From Celoporthe dispersa (taxonomy: Eukaryota > Ascomycota > Sordariomycetes > Diaporthales > Cryphonectriaceae), in NCBI GenBank assembly GCA_016584495.1, contig WAID01000004.1:1860001-1924000 (forward strand): a stretch of DNA of 64,000 nt, given 5' to 3'. Positions 32,722-45,459 of the stretch are shown here, piece by piece. The first letter of the stretch is position 1, and each line of letters opens with the position of its first letter. The position numbers and the translations under genes are program-made. The notes under the pieces were generated by a model, which worked only from the letters and a program-made list of their open reading frames with translations, made no database searches and had not been told where the DNA came from.

Positions 32722-35700
32722 TCACTGGATGTCCTTGCTGAGCTCATACGACCATCCTCCGTCACGCCTCATCTTCTCTCGCGCTGCAAGGTCTTTTGCG
32801 GATCTCGTCCTCGGTGAGCCGGTCACCTCCATTCCAGTTGGCACTGCTTCCCCGTGCGCGGAACTTGCTCCACCTGTCCTTGTTCTTGAACACCTCCTCT
32901 AACCTCAGCGGCGCAGGAGGGCCAAACACCTGGAGAGGGTCGATGGACTCCTGCTTCATGAGCTCACGCCGAAGCTCGGGCGTGTCCGCCCATGATGCTA
33001 TCCCCAGTCCCTTGGCCTCGTCATCGTCATCGTCGTCATCGTCATCGTCTGTCTGGATCTCGGGGAGCTCAATATTTTCTCCGTTCTGGAAGCGCGGCGA
33101 GGACCTTGTCGCTGACTTGGCAGCAGACTTGGCAGCCATGACGCCAGCAGGTCTGGCCGGAGTCTTGTGAGATGGGCCAGCGCCATGCTGACTGGACGCA
33201 AAAGGAATAGGGCCCTTGGAGACTTGGGCCATATCCAGAGGATGGCCGCTCTTGCTGTGATGCGCCGCGACTGGTGGTGCTTTGAAAATATCCTTCGTAA
33301 CCCCCTGGGGACCAGGTGCATACCCGCTAGAGAAGAGTGACTTGTGCTGCTGATCCTGAGAGAGAACAATCAGTAAATATGCCGAGGGGACACCAGGAAT
33401 CTACGGCTTGCAGCTTACCTTCTTGAGCCCAGCTGATGGTCCCACCTGAGGGCCCTTGATGCCGGTTCCGTACGACTGAATCTCCATCTCCTCCTCCGCG
33501 TCAAACTCATCATCCGAGATTCGCATGCGCTTAACCTCTTTCTGCGGAGGCGGGCCATTTCGGGCTGTAGTGGGTCGCTGCATCGTATCCTCCGCGCCCT
33601 CTTGCTGGAGCGGCCTCTTCATAGACATCTTGGCAGTGCTCGACAAGACTGCGTTGACAGGCCGGCCGATGTCTTCTTGCGATCGGTACATGGTGGACTG
33701 CTGTAAGCGAGACGGAGGTCTCGGCATAGCTGCCTTCCCCCCGGACAGTGTTGTAATCCGGCGGACCACCCGGTTGAGACCGAACTGCTGGGGGCGGGGC
33801 TTTTGTCTTCTTGGCCTTTTCGATCGCAGCTTGACGGGCTGCCTGCTTCTTGGCCTCTTCCTCGGCAGCAGCTCGCTGGCGTTCCCGTTCTCGCCGCTCT
33901 GCCTCCTGTTGTTGCTCTTTCTCGCGCTTCCGCTCCAGTTCTGCCTTGAACTCGCGCTTCCGCTGAGTTTTCTTCTCCTCTTCTTGTCGTCGCTTCTCTG
34001 CAAGTTCAAGTGCCTTGGGGCGACCAGTCGTTGAGTTGACAGAGCTCTTGAGATTCTGCAACGATGACTTTGCCTGCAGAGAAGGCTGGCCGGCCTTGCC
34101 CTTGACCTGTTGTTGAGAGCTGCTGAGGGTGTCTTGGAGGCTTGATGCAAGTGTACTGTTAGAAGGGTACAATCCAGTGTGCTGGGAAGACGTGTTGACG
34201 CGGATCAAAGTCGGCGCCTGCTTCGGTTTGACGGCAGTCTCCCTTGTTGGTTTCGTTGGTCGCTTGATCTCACGATTCTTCAGGCCCTGGCCAGGTGTGA
34301 GCCGGGGGATCGAAGGAGGCACGGGTCTTGCCGCCGGGGCATCAGCCATTTCCGTATCCTGATCAGCGATACCGAGTTCATCCATCTCGGCGACTGCCCT
34401 GCCTCCGGTCTCGGGCTGTGCCTTTTCTTTGCGTGGACTTGTCCGTGTTGGCCTGTTGACCTCTTTGGGAGCTGGGGTGCGCATAGCCTGTCTAAGCTCT
34501 TGCTGCACGCCGTCGGGTTCCTCGGGAGACACCTTCTCCTGTTTTTCCTTGATGAGGACGCGAGCCTTCTCCCGCTCCTTCTCCCGAGCCTTCTGTAGCT
34601 TTTCCATCTGCTCGGCAAGGCGCTGTGCCTCTTTTTCCTCCTTGTCTTTCTGTTTCTGATCCCTCCTCTCTCGCTCAGCGGACGCCCGGGTCTTGCGGGT
34701 AGTTGACTTCAACGGACTGGGGGCCCTGGGGGCATGGTGAGACTCAGACATGTGCTTTGTTAGATCCGGGTAGAGAGCTTTCTCCTCCTGTTCTGGCTGC
34801 AGAGACTCAGTAGACATGTCGTCTTGCTTTTGTAGTTTGGCAGCAGATGGCGAGTTCATAAGTGACGCCTTGCCATCTGCACTGAGCGCGGCACTGCTTG
34901 CTAGAAGACCCTTCGAGCCCTTCAATATGGAAGAAAACTTGTTCTTGACCTGTTTCAAGGTGTTCTGCCTGAAGGGGCTTTCACGGAAACTTCTGGACGG
35001 TGATTTCGGGGGTTCGACTCCTTGAGCATCCTTATTGTCGTCTCCTAATGGATTGGATGCAGATACGACCTTTTTGAGATCTTGCCCTGTAGTATCTCCG
35101 AAGATGTTATGCTGGCCCAGATCAGGTACCGAGACAGATTTGCCATGACCAAAGACGGGCCTTGCCTGGCTGGATAGCGCTGGCTTCCGAGGCGAGTGGT
35201 AGGCAGGGTTGGGGCTCGACTCTTGAAGCTGGTCCCCAGGTGGGTTCGAGTCGACACCACTGACCGTGTCGCTGCGGTGGACGCCCTCCATGATGTCCGC
35301 AGTGTAGCTCTTCTCTAGCGCGGGACGAGGACTTTGGGTGACAGCTTGGTTTGCAGGAGGCGGAGCAATCCAGTCGTCTTCGTCATCCTCGGGAAACGCG
35401 CCTGGCGTCCTTGCTGACTGCTGAGGTCTGGGAGGCGATTGAGGCTTCTCTTCCGCGGCCGCTTGGGGCTGTTGCGGGATCTGCGGATGAGAGCTATGCA
35501 GTGGCTGTTGAGTGCCAGAAAGGGTCGCAGTCGACTTTGATGGCCTTGGCCCACCTGCTTGTGACTTGCCGAGCATGCTAATCTGGTCCTGCAGCCTCTG
35601 CGTGTAAGATTTGTTGTGCGTAGCGAACGCGCTGTCTTTCTTGTCCTCCACAGCATTGGCGGCGTCGTCGTCGTTGTCAATGTCCATGACATCGTCATCG

Positions 35701-36956
35701 GCCTCTAGAGCATCTTGCCGCACACCAAGACTCTTGCCTCCGGTCGGTCTCGGGTAGTAGCTTGTTCGGGCCGGTTCGACGTGGCTGGTCCGCGACATCC
35801 GCGCACCGATACTCTTGTTAGAAGTCAAGGGTTCGCGAGCGGGCAACGATGCGAAGTTAAGGCTGCTCTTGCGCACCAGGGGGCGTATGGGGCTCGATCC
35901 ATCGGATGGCGACCGCGTCACGTCTGCACCATCGTCATCTGCATTTTCGTCTCCGGGTATGGGTTCGGCAAGGGCTTGCTGGGGAGAATTTGGTAACTCT
36001 GACTGCTGTGGCTGCGGTTCTGGCGTCGGGGATCTGGTCGACAATTTCTGCGGACTATCGTGACCGAGTAATTGCATCGGCGATGAAGCTTGGACGATCG
36101 GCGTGTCGAGGTCGTCAGGCACCGACAGTCCGGCTGACAATGTGCTCGATGTCTTGACGACTTGTTCCTCCGTGGGATGCAAGTAATCCTCTGAAGACCC
36201 GGTGGCCAGAGCCGGACTCTCGTGGCCCACATCCTCCACCGTCTCAGCCAGCGGTTGCCTGGGCTCCTCTGCTACCGGCTCATGATCTTGTGGCTGTGTC
36301 GATTCGACATCCTCCATGACCTCATCGAAATCTACTGCGATATCATGGCTCTGGCTCCCATAATAACCGGAGTCAGCAAGGACACGCTGATCTTGAGGCG
36401 CGGGTTCGACAGGGACAGGTTTTCGCGTTATCGATGTGGGCCTTGCTGGGCTGCCTGGCTCGTCCTCGGCGATCTTGAAATTCGGCGTCCTAGCATGAAG
36501 CAAATTTGATGATGTTGTGAAAGGATTAGGGGCGCCCTTCGGCGTTGCGGAAAAGATGTCAGATAGTGGCTATCACCCATATTAGTCTGGTCATTATGAC
36601 CAGCCACGCCCCAGGGGGGGGGGGAGTCCTCACCACTCTGTTTTCATTGTGATACAGCTTGCGCGCGGTGTGAGGGGTCTTGCCACGAAGCTTTCCTGGG
36701 GTTTTGAAGATCTCGGCCACGTTGCTAGGAACAGGGTCAGCAGTGATGAAAAGCCCAAGTCGGACGCGCCCGACACGTACATCTGGTTCTCCGAGAAGAT
36801 ATCGGCCATGTGCTCATTCAGCCACTCGACCTCGTTCCTTGCCGAGTAGCCAAACTCTTCTACCTCGGATTGTGTAATGTCGAGGGCGGAGGACCTCTCA
36901 TCAGCGCACCATGCCGAGGACCCGACAGGCGGACGCGACGAAGGACGCATCGCCAT
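32722..36956 (-). CDS. sli15: Inner centromere protein INCENP / Sli15 / Pic1 homologue, two apparent frameshifts
   Basis: INCENP is the scaffold and activator of Aurora B kinase in the chromosomal passenger complex, at centromeres and the spindle midzone. Exons in coding order are 36956-36781, 36724-36634, 36569-33419 and 33355-32722, about 1349 residues. The N terminus (SARNEVEWLNEHMADIF, then INVAEIFKTPGKLRGKTP, then VPLSDIFSATPKGAP) matches fungal INCENP. The middle is disordered, followed by a charged single-helix or coiled-coil stretch rich in Glu/Lys/Arg. An Asp run precedes the C-terminal IN-box: SWADTPELRRELMKQESIDP, LRLEEVFKNKDRWSKFRARG, SSANWNGGDRLTEDEIRKD. One extra base in the C6 run at 33737-33742 and one in the T4 run at 32794-32797 must be dropped. 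Without the second correction the end of the IN-box is lost. After both, length divides by three. Confidence 0.92.
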
Positions 36957-39499
36957 GGCTAGATCGCGCGACTTCGGGATCAAGGAAGGCGTAGCAGGCC
37001 AAGGCAGGGCGTGGCGTCGCGGGGAAGAAGAGGAATCAATTCGAACAACGGCGCTTGTCAGGGAATATCAAGCATGTCTGGGCGCTGGACATAGACGACG
37101 CAGGGGTGGGCGAAATAGTTGTAGTGTTTGCATGGACGATGGAGTGCGCGCAGAACCAGAACCGAGGTGCTCGGTTTGTGCTGACGACTGAGGTGTGCAG
37201 CAGGAAACGTGGGAAGGCGGCTGGCTGCGTGCCTTTCCTAGTTCTGGCGCGAAGTAAACAAAAGGCTGGCGGATACCTGAGACATTCGTTCATTGGTCGA
37301 GTCTGAGCCCGGAAGCCCCACCCCCTTTCTATTCTCACACCTGCTGGAATGACGTCCGCAGCCCGTCCCGGCTGCGAAGTTCGGATCCGATAGGCAAGAC
37401 AATCATCGGAAGGACCGGCAGGCAGCATTCATTTCATCAACTGCCAAGTAAATAGATTTCTTAGCACAGTAAAACCTGCCACTACATGCTTAGAAACCTT
37501 AAAAAGGATTGGGCAGATAGCTTTTTTGGGGGGGGTGAGAGAGGGGGGGCGGGGTGGTTGGTAGGTATGGCTCTCTACCGCCCGTTGTTCGATACGGCGT
37601 GCTGTCTCCATGACCCCTTCCCCTCGTACTTTTCCTCATAATGCAACTCGATCAATCAAGACGAAGGTGCATCCCCCTCCTCTTCTCCCCCTCCCTCCCC
37701 CTCCTCTTACAGACAACTTGGCTAGTGTCTGCTCGACCGGTAGCCGGTCATAGTAGATAGCGCCATGCAAGTTTTTCCTGGCCAGAGAGTGCTTTTTCTC
37801 ATCTCTTGCTCACTTGCGTATACCCTGGCTCTGTTCACGAGCTGAGTCTTACGACGGTAGCTATTCAAGACGGCTCGACCATGCAAGGTGGTTAAGGGCA
37901 ACTGGGCATGAGTGTCTCGAGATGCACCAATCTTGAGACCGCGAATGGATGATCAGAAACCTTGTCGGATCAGAGACGACTCGTCTCTTTCGAGCGACCG
38001 GTGACGGGCGACACCATCAAAACCAATATTCTTCCCCTCTCTTGCGCAGTTATCTTGTCCCACCTGCCTCTTTCTTCCGGCCTGAGGGTGTGCTGGACAG
38101 CAGTCCGGAGTCTGGACGGCTCCAATGGCTGCCGCCCTCGCTGATCTGACCCTGTTTCAAAGGCTGCCTCGTATTAGTCCTCAGGATACATACATACACC
38201 CCTTGCTATGCACGTCAGGGCACAGCGACGGATTGATTGTCTTACCCTGACCGACGGACCAACGGCATGCCATAATTCCAGGCCTGATGAATCATGGAAC
38301 TGCTGAGATGGGCTGATCCGGCCCTGCTTCCTGTCCAGATCACCAAATGGTTGGCATCGCCTGCAGTGGACCGCGTTCCTCGCACGGCCAGCCCGCATCG
38401 GGATGTGGCACGGCCGGCAGCTGACGAATGGCAAGAGCCCTGGCTGTGAGCATCTTGCTACCCCGACATCACACTCTGGCCAGTCGAGCCACACCCACGA
38501 AGGAGCCGCGACAGCCCGGCAAGAAGCAATGTCTCGTGATGTGTCCTGTGGAGCCCGAAGGAGCAGAAGAACAAGCTGTCGGAGGATGGATGGCGCATGC
38601 TTCCACTATCTCTCAAGCGAGCAAGGGAGCTGGATCCCAGGCCATAGTAGGATCTCAAGATGACAACTTCGCGAGGCAGGCTGCGGGACTGCCTCAACGT
38701 CCCGTGTGCTATGTGATATGGCTCTGGGAGAATCCATCATGAGTCGTGCCAGCTTCGACGGGATGCTCGTGGAGTCCTATTGGGAAGCTTCATTCCGACT
38801 AGATCACAAGTGGAAGGATAGCCGACCGTGCAGACCGCCATCTTCGATTAGTACGCGGGATCTGAAGGGAATCCATGCAGGCGATATCATCGATGCATGC
38901 TCGGCGAGTGGTACAGCTCCTGGAGCTGCTGGTCCCGAGATCGGGAAGCCGAGATGGACCCTACCGGCAAGGGCGCGGAGCCACCCTGAAACCAAGCCAG
39001 GCCGTGGGGACGCTACGTGAAAGCACAGCTCAGCGCCCCCGCCCTGATGGCATCACCTGGACCTCGTAATGGGCCTCAAACGCTTGGTCCTGTCCAGCAA
39101 GAGAAGTTCAAGCTGCCCCAGCGGCCCACCTCAAGAAAACAGACCAAGTCTGCCGATATGAGAGGCGTTGCCGTTCGTCCCGGATCCATCTTCGAGGTGG
39201 GCTCGACAATGGGCCGTCCCGATCTTGGGATGCGCTTCAAACATTTGCCTGACGGTGTGTTTGCTAGCGCTCAGGGGTGTGCGAAGTATTGAGAACGAAT
39301 CAAAGCACATGTGCCGGTCTCCACCGCATTTAACATCCGCACGTTGAGCGGCCACCACGTCCCTTGGCACTGTGACCTTGACCTCGTTCCGGTCCAACGG
39401 CCACAGGGTCTGGATGCGTCGTTCCGACGCCGGGTCCTTCTTATGGCAGGCGAATGCGAGTGCCCTACTTAGTCCGACCTTAGGGCCCGCGTGCACGTG

Positions 39500-39530
<31 letters not shown>

Positions 39531-39646
39531 ATAAGGAGGAGAGGATGATGGTGAGGCTTCGCGGTGTTTCTGGCTTCTCTGTCTGGCAACACTTCTCAGC
39601 CTTTCTGGTCATTCCTGCATGACAGTATCAGATAGCAAGAACGACA
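36957..39646. other. Divergent promoter region between INCENP and aminotransferase genes
   Basis: No gene supported in 2.7 kb. G-runs lie at 36606-36616 (in the second INCENP intron) and 37528-37537. A TA/TG microsatellite lies near 39499. The frames here lack recognisable domains and have no consistent splice pattern. Confidence 0.55.
39499..39531. repeat. (TA)n(TG)n compound microsatellite
   Basis: An alternating TA run passes directly into a TG run, about 115 bp before the aminotransferase start codon. Confidence 0.9.
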
Positions 39647-41294
39647 ATGGCCATCTTCCAGGAGATGAACTGCGGCGAGGGTGTCAACCGCACCGAGAAA
39701 GCTGACGTCGCCAAGCATGCAGTCGTCGTCCAGAAATCTGCTGTCCTTCACCGCGACCTTCGTCACGACTTCCTCGAGCTGGCTAAAGGCGAGGGCCACT
39801 ATCTCGTCCTGAAGGATGGTCGTAAGATCTTCGATGCCTCGGGCGGTGCGGCCGTTGCATGTGTGGGGGTAAGCTCTCCCCCTCTCCCTCTGGCTGTGCC
39901 AAGCATCCCTTGACATGTCCCGGGCCGGGCACGTGAGGTTAAATTGGATATACAGCATGGCAACAGCAAGGTCAACCAGGCCATGGTTGACCAGATCAGC
40001 AAGGTGAGCTATTGCACATCAACCTTCTTCAAGGCGCCAATCGTGGAGGAGGCCGCAAGGGTTCTGGTCGACACTACCGATGGACACATGACACGAGCGT
40101 ACTTTGTCCAGTCTGGTTCGTCAAATTCCTCGATGCCATTGACAAGACCAGTGTTGACGCGCAGCAGGATCGGAGGCGATGGAGGCGGCGATGAAGCTGG
40201 CTCGCCAGTACTACCTCGAGAAGGAAACCCCGGAGCCCCAGAGGGTCCGCTTCATCGCTCGGAGGCAGTCTTATCATGGAACGACACTCGGGTCCCTGGC
40301 CATGGGCGGGCATGTGGCTCGACGGGCCAAGTTTGAGCCCATGCTCATGGACAACATCTCCAAGGTCTCGCCGTGCTTCTCGTATCGAGGCAAGGTCAAG
40401 GATGAGACCGACGAGCAGTACGTCCAGAGGCTGGCTGCTGAGCTCGACAGCGAGTTTCAGAGGGTCGGCCCCAAGACGGTCTGCGCCTTCGTCGCCGAAC
40501 CAGTCGTTGGTGCTGCTCTAGGGTGCGTGCCGGCCGTCCCCGGCTACTTCAGGGCCATGCAGGCGGTGTGCCGCAAGCATGGTGCCCTCCTGATCTTGGA
40601 TGAGGTCATGTCCGGAATGGGTCGTACCGGGAGCTACCACGCCTGGCAGCAGGAAGGGGTTGTCCCTGATATCCAGACAGTCGGCAAGGGGCTAAGTGGG
40701 GGTATCAGCCTGTGGCTGCGGTCCTCATCCACAGGGACGTCGTGGACACCCTCGAGAAGGGCACCGCGTAGGTTAGCCAAGCTCCGTCTCCCTAGTGTTG
40801 CCTATTAACCTCGTGGTGGTAGGGCATTCGTGCATGGTCACACGTACCAGGCACACGCTGTTGGCTGCGCCGCAGTCGTGGCTATCCAGAAGATCATCCA
40901 AGAGGACAGCCTCATCATGAACGTTCGTTCCATGGGAGCGCTTCTCGAGAGGAGGCTGCACGAGAGCATTGGCGGGCACCCCAACGTGGGCAACATCAGG
41001 GGCCGCGGCCTGTTCTGGGCTGTCGAGTTTGTCGAGGACAGGCTGACAAAGACACCCTTCTCCGCAAGCGAACAAGTGGCAGCGAGCATCAACAGCCTCG
41101 GGTTGACGGCACCCTACTCGATCGTGGTGTATCCTGGCAGTGGTACTGCCGACGGGCTCTCTGGAGACCACGTCATTCTCGCACCTCCGTATACGGTGAC
41201 CGCTGTTGATGTCGAGAGCCTTGTTCGGACGTTTAAGAGCTTGATCGAGGATTTTTTCGCAGCTCGGACTGCTTCCAATGGACGCTCGGGCTAG
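39647..41294 (+). CDS. Class III (omega-type) PLP-dependent aminotransferase, one apparent frameshift
   Basis: Exons 39647-39868, 39956-40115, 40168-40767 and 40823-41294 give 484 residues. Fold type I class III aminotransferases move amino groups from omega-amino acids or amines to keto acids. Motifs: LKDGRKIFDASGGAAVACVG near the N terminus, YFVQSGSEAMEAAMKLAR (phosphate-binding region), SYHGTTLGSLAMGG, LLILDEVMSGMGRTG with the PLP-ring Asp, and VGKGLSGG with the Schiff-base lysine. HGHTYQAHAVGCAA and NIRGRGLFWAVEFV follow. A G5 run at 40698-40702 must be G6 to read SGGYQPVAAVLIH, and the total is then divisible by three. The substrate cannot be told from sequence, and no biosynthetic partner genes are adjacent. 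No targeting peptide is evident, so it is probably cytosolic. Confidence 0.9.
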
Positions 41295-42913
41295 AGGAAA
41301 GTATCAATCAGGTGTGTGTTCCAGAGCGTCAACAAGGCAAGTGGCGCCAAATTGGGACAGGGACGTCGCGATAGCTGCAAGAAGCAGATGCAAACTCTAG
41401 GGCTCCTGCTGTGGATTTATTCGGGAGTGAGGGGGCAAGGGAGAGTACGTAATATGAAGAGAAGAAATGTCCCAGTTCCTACATAGCATCATCAGACACC
41501 AGAAGAAATCCAGCAGCTGTGATGACGATTCCCACAATCGAGGCCATGTCTATGCTTAAGCTGCATAGCGTTGGAAGATGGCCTGATTAATCTGGCCCTG
41601 CTGCTTTTTGTTATTTTAAAAAAAAAATTCCCACAATCAGTACCAATAAAAAAGCAAGGAGGGAAAGTGATATGCCGGACTGTGTGTGTGGTATAACGGA
41701 TGGACCATGCCGCCGTTCGCGATGTATCCATCACCTACTGTACAGCTGTGGCATGGACGAGCTCTGGTAAAATTATTTCTAGCTGTTCTTGTTCTTCTCG
41801 TAGCCTCTGGCTCACATTAAGTCGAAATTGTCGTCTGCAGTCGGGTGGTCGTTTGGCCAGAAGGAGGCTCCCTGCCCCTTCTTCTCCTTCTCCTTCCCTT
41901 CCACGCAACACGGCCCTTTTATCAGGATCAAGGAACGGGGCGCATAGTGCTAGACGCAGAGCCATTGCAGCACGTCTCACTCATCATGCGATCTAATTGG
42001 AGATCTCACGCCTTGTCACCCCCGGCAATCCTGTTTTTGAGGCGGCATGCCGAGCCTTGGACGCTGCGGGCTATCCCGAACCAATACTGTCTGATTTTAG
42101 CCGTCCCAGAGCAGTATAACACAGAAATCCTGCTACACCTCAGCTGCACTGTTGCGCAACTATGACGGATCAAAGTTGTCTTCCCGCCCTGCATGAAATC
42201 CGAACTGACCCTCTCTTCACTCCCTCCCTGGAGACTTTGGCCTCTAGGCTTCATTTTATGCTAAGATTTCTCCCCCCCGTCGACCCTTGATTCCTATTCG
42301 CAGCCGGCCGGCTCTTGTTTGTTTCCTTTCTTTTTTCTTTTTTCTTTTTTCTTTTTCTTTTCCTTCTTTCCTTCTCCTTTCCTTTCTCTCCTTTTCAGGT
42401 TTGTTTCTTATTGAGAAGTGAGGGGTAGAAAAGAGAGGGAGGAGGGAGGGTGAAGCGAGTCAACTTGAAACTTACCAAAATTCACTTTATGCTATGCACT
42501 GTACCTGCAGGAAGAGATGGGAGGACTGACTCTGAGAGCATGCATGTCGAGATTGAGGCTCTTGGGGGAAAAGCGGGCTTACGTCAGACCCTTGGCTGGG
42601 CTGCACCTCCTGGACCCCGTAGCCCCCGGAACGCCTCGTCCACCCACTGCAACGTGCTTCCGTCCCACCTCCCACCTCCCTGGGATCTGTCTGGCACTCT
42701 GGCTTGTTATAGTGGTGAAGATCCAAGATCCACCCAACCCTCCATGCCCCCTTTCTATTCAACATTGCACATTTCATATGGTCCGCTGCTATCCTCCTGT
42801 CGTCCACTGGTATTGGCCCCCGCCTCGCGTCCACGCGGCCTCGCCGTCCTTCTCTCACTGTTCCTCCGAGTCTGCGTCACTGCTCCTCGAGCTTCGGCCG
42901 CACAGCTCTCGTC
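41295..42913. other. Intergenic: exo70 upstream region
   Basis: No gene supported. A strong pyrimidine tract (CTTTTT repeats) at 42322-42400 is the clearest element, about 510 bp before the exo70 start. The A-run at 41619-41627 lies in an AT-rich patch. Confidence 0.6.
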
Positions 42914-44901
42914 ATGGCTGTGCGCAGCAGCATCAGCCGGCAGGCTGCTGAGGAGGAGGCCGAAGTCGACGTGATCAGGTCTCATCTGGAGACTAGGGCA
43001 CAGATGACCAAAAAGATCGAGGCAGCCCTGGTCAAGGTGGTGAATAACGGAAACACCCTGGATGGCGCCGTGCAGTCGCTGGGGACGGAGACCAAGAAGC
43101 TGCAGGAATTGATCCAGAGTGCGTGGTTGTGCGCGAGACGAGACGATCGCCAGCCTGGACGCCCCCGTTTTCCGGCTGACAAGCTCTCTCCCTACAGACA
43201 TCAGGTCCACGCGCGCCGAACTCGAGAGGATCTCCCAGCAGGCCGACAGCAAGAACGATGACGAGAAGATCATCCGCATGGGCCCGGAGAAGGCCGGGCT
43301 GACACAGTACATCAACGCGCTGAAGCGGCTGTACAAGACCCTGAGCGCCTCCAAGACGTCGAGCCTGCGGACCACACAGGACGCGGTAGCAGATCTGCAG
43401 AGGCTGATCAAGTCTGGGAATACGCAACTCGAGGCTTACTTTGACAAGCTCCTGCGAAGCGACACGCCGCGGTCCATCGAGCCGCTCCGCTACATCACGA
43501 AGAACGAACCTTTCCCCGTCCTCTCCGAGGATAAGAACTCCAAAGCTGGGCGTGCTGAACGACTACATCGCCAAAGCACACCGGGAGAGCGGTGTCGGCG
43601 AGGAGTCGCCAGCAGCTAAGATCTACGCCGAGGTCCGAGGGCCTTACATCCAATTCACACTGGCGAACCTGGCATCTGCTAGCATCACCACGGTGAAGAA
43701 GAAAAATCCGACGGATATCTACCGGGCTGGACCCATGAGCGGCATTGCCATGTATGCCCAGGCGATCGAGGGTCTCTTGCGCGCCGAGTACGAGAGCATA
43801 TGCCGAGTCTTCTCGCGCGAGGACTGGGGCCCCGTCTTCTTGTCGACCAGCCAAGGCCCCATCACGGAGCTGGCTAGGACGTTACGAGAGCTAAATATGC
43901 ACATCAAACAGCACCTGGCCGTGGACTGTTTCCTCGCGTATGAGATAGTGGAGGCCATCTCGACCGTCTCCAGCAACCTGGAACAGGCGACCGGAGAGCT
44001 GAAGATGCCGCTCACGTCGGCGCTCAAGCCTGTCAAGGAGACGGCAAAGTCATCTCTGGCTGAGCTGCTTGAGCTCATGAAGCAGAGGATCAGCGGCCTG
44101 CAGACTCTACCTCCGGACGGCGCTCCCATCCCGATTGTCTCGGAGTCTATACGATCCCTACAGGGCATGGTTGCCTTCATACGTCCCGTGTCGAATATCA
44201 TGATATCTCTGGGAGACGGCGGCTGGAAGTCTGCGGCAGCGGCCAGGGGCGGGACCGACAGCACTCCAAACCTCTCCTCGTTCGATGTGACTGCAGACGG
44301 CCAGCAGATCTTCGCAAACTACTGTATCGACACGATCGAGACGCTCTTCTCCTCGCTGGACGCCAAGGCGAGGATGCTCTTTGGCAAGAAACCAGTGGTC
44401 GGCGTCTTCATGGCCAACAACATCACAATCGTCGACCGGATGGTCCGCGAGTCCGAGCTCTGGGCACTACTGGAGCAGAAGCTACCCTTTGCCATCGACA
44501 CGTGGCGCAAGAAGTCCAAGGGCCTATACCTGGACATGTGCAAGGACGTATCGGTGCACCTGCTCGACACGATCCACACGTCGAGGGCGCAGCGGCCAAC
44601 CTCGGGCCAGGGCGCTGTCGACTCGGCGTCCATCATGAAGGCCCTGTCATCCAAGGACCGCGACAATATCAAGGGCAAGTTTGTGGCCTTCAACGCCAGC
44701 TTCGACGAGATGGTCAGGAGTCACAAGTCGTTCAACATGGAGCCCGAGGTGCGGCGCATGTTTGCGCGGGACGTGCAGCAGACGGTCGAGCCGCTGTATA
44801 ACCGCTTCTTTGACAGGTACCATGAGGTCGACAAGGGCAAGGGCAAGTATGTCAAGTACGACAAGTCGACCATGTCCGGTGTCTTCCATTCACTGTACTA
44901 G
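42914..44901 (+). CDS. exo70: Exocyst complex subunit Exo70, one apparent frameshift
   Basis: Exo70 tethers secretory vesicles to the plasma membrane, binding PI(4,5)P2 and Rho GTPases at growing tips. Exons 42914-43118 and 43198-44901 give about 635 residues, the normal length for moulds. The N terminus is helical (VDVIRSHLETRAQMTKKIEA). The central and C-terminal rods include IYAEVRGPYIQFTLANLA, IYRAGPMSGIAMYAQAIEG, FMANNITIVDRMVRESELW, and the C-terminal lipid-binding region LYNRFFDRYHEVDKGKGKYV. It ends in KYDKSTMSGVFHSLY. An extra A in the run at 43543-43545 shifts the frame; dropping it gives NSKLGVLNDYIAKAHRESG and a length divisible by three. Confidence 0.94.
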
Positions 44902-45386
44902 CCTGTCCCGGCAGCCTGGCTCGCTCTGCGCCCTCCCCCTTCTTCCTCTTTTTCTGAGATACCCTCTGTCCTCTGGACCATTCAGCTGTGCATCACATAT
45001 TATTCAGCCACCAGAACGGGCACCTACCTTTCTGCAGTGTAGTATATAGTCATATTATGCACCCACCACCCACCACCGCCACCACCTTTGGCCTGAAATG
45101 AAATGTGCCTACCACGTGGGGAATTGTCTGGGTGAAGTAGTTCGGGGAGCCACAGAGAATGGGCGGTGCACTGGTGGGCGGAAGGTATGACAAGAATAGC
45201 CGTATTCTCACGTCTCGACGATGACCGCAGACGGACACCCACACCACGACGGCGGTCAGGTGGTCTGCCCGGCCTGGTTTATCTCGTCTCTCCTCTTTTC
45301 GGCGCCAATCAATAAGGTACGCCTGGCCATGCCGTCAGCTTACTATGGCACTTGACCACGGTCCGTTGCTTCGTCGTCTAACCCTT

Positions 45387-45388
<2 letters not shown>

Positions 45389-45435
<47 letters not shown>

Positions 45436-45459
45436 GATGATGATGATGATGATGATGAT
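45389..45459. repeat. Compound (AG)n(ATG)n microsatellite
   Basis: Twenty-one AG units pass directly into nine to ten ATG units. Confidence 0.95.
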
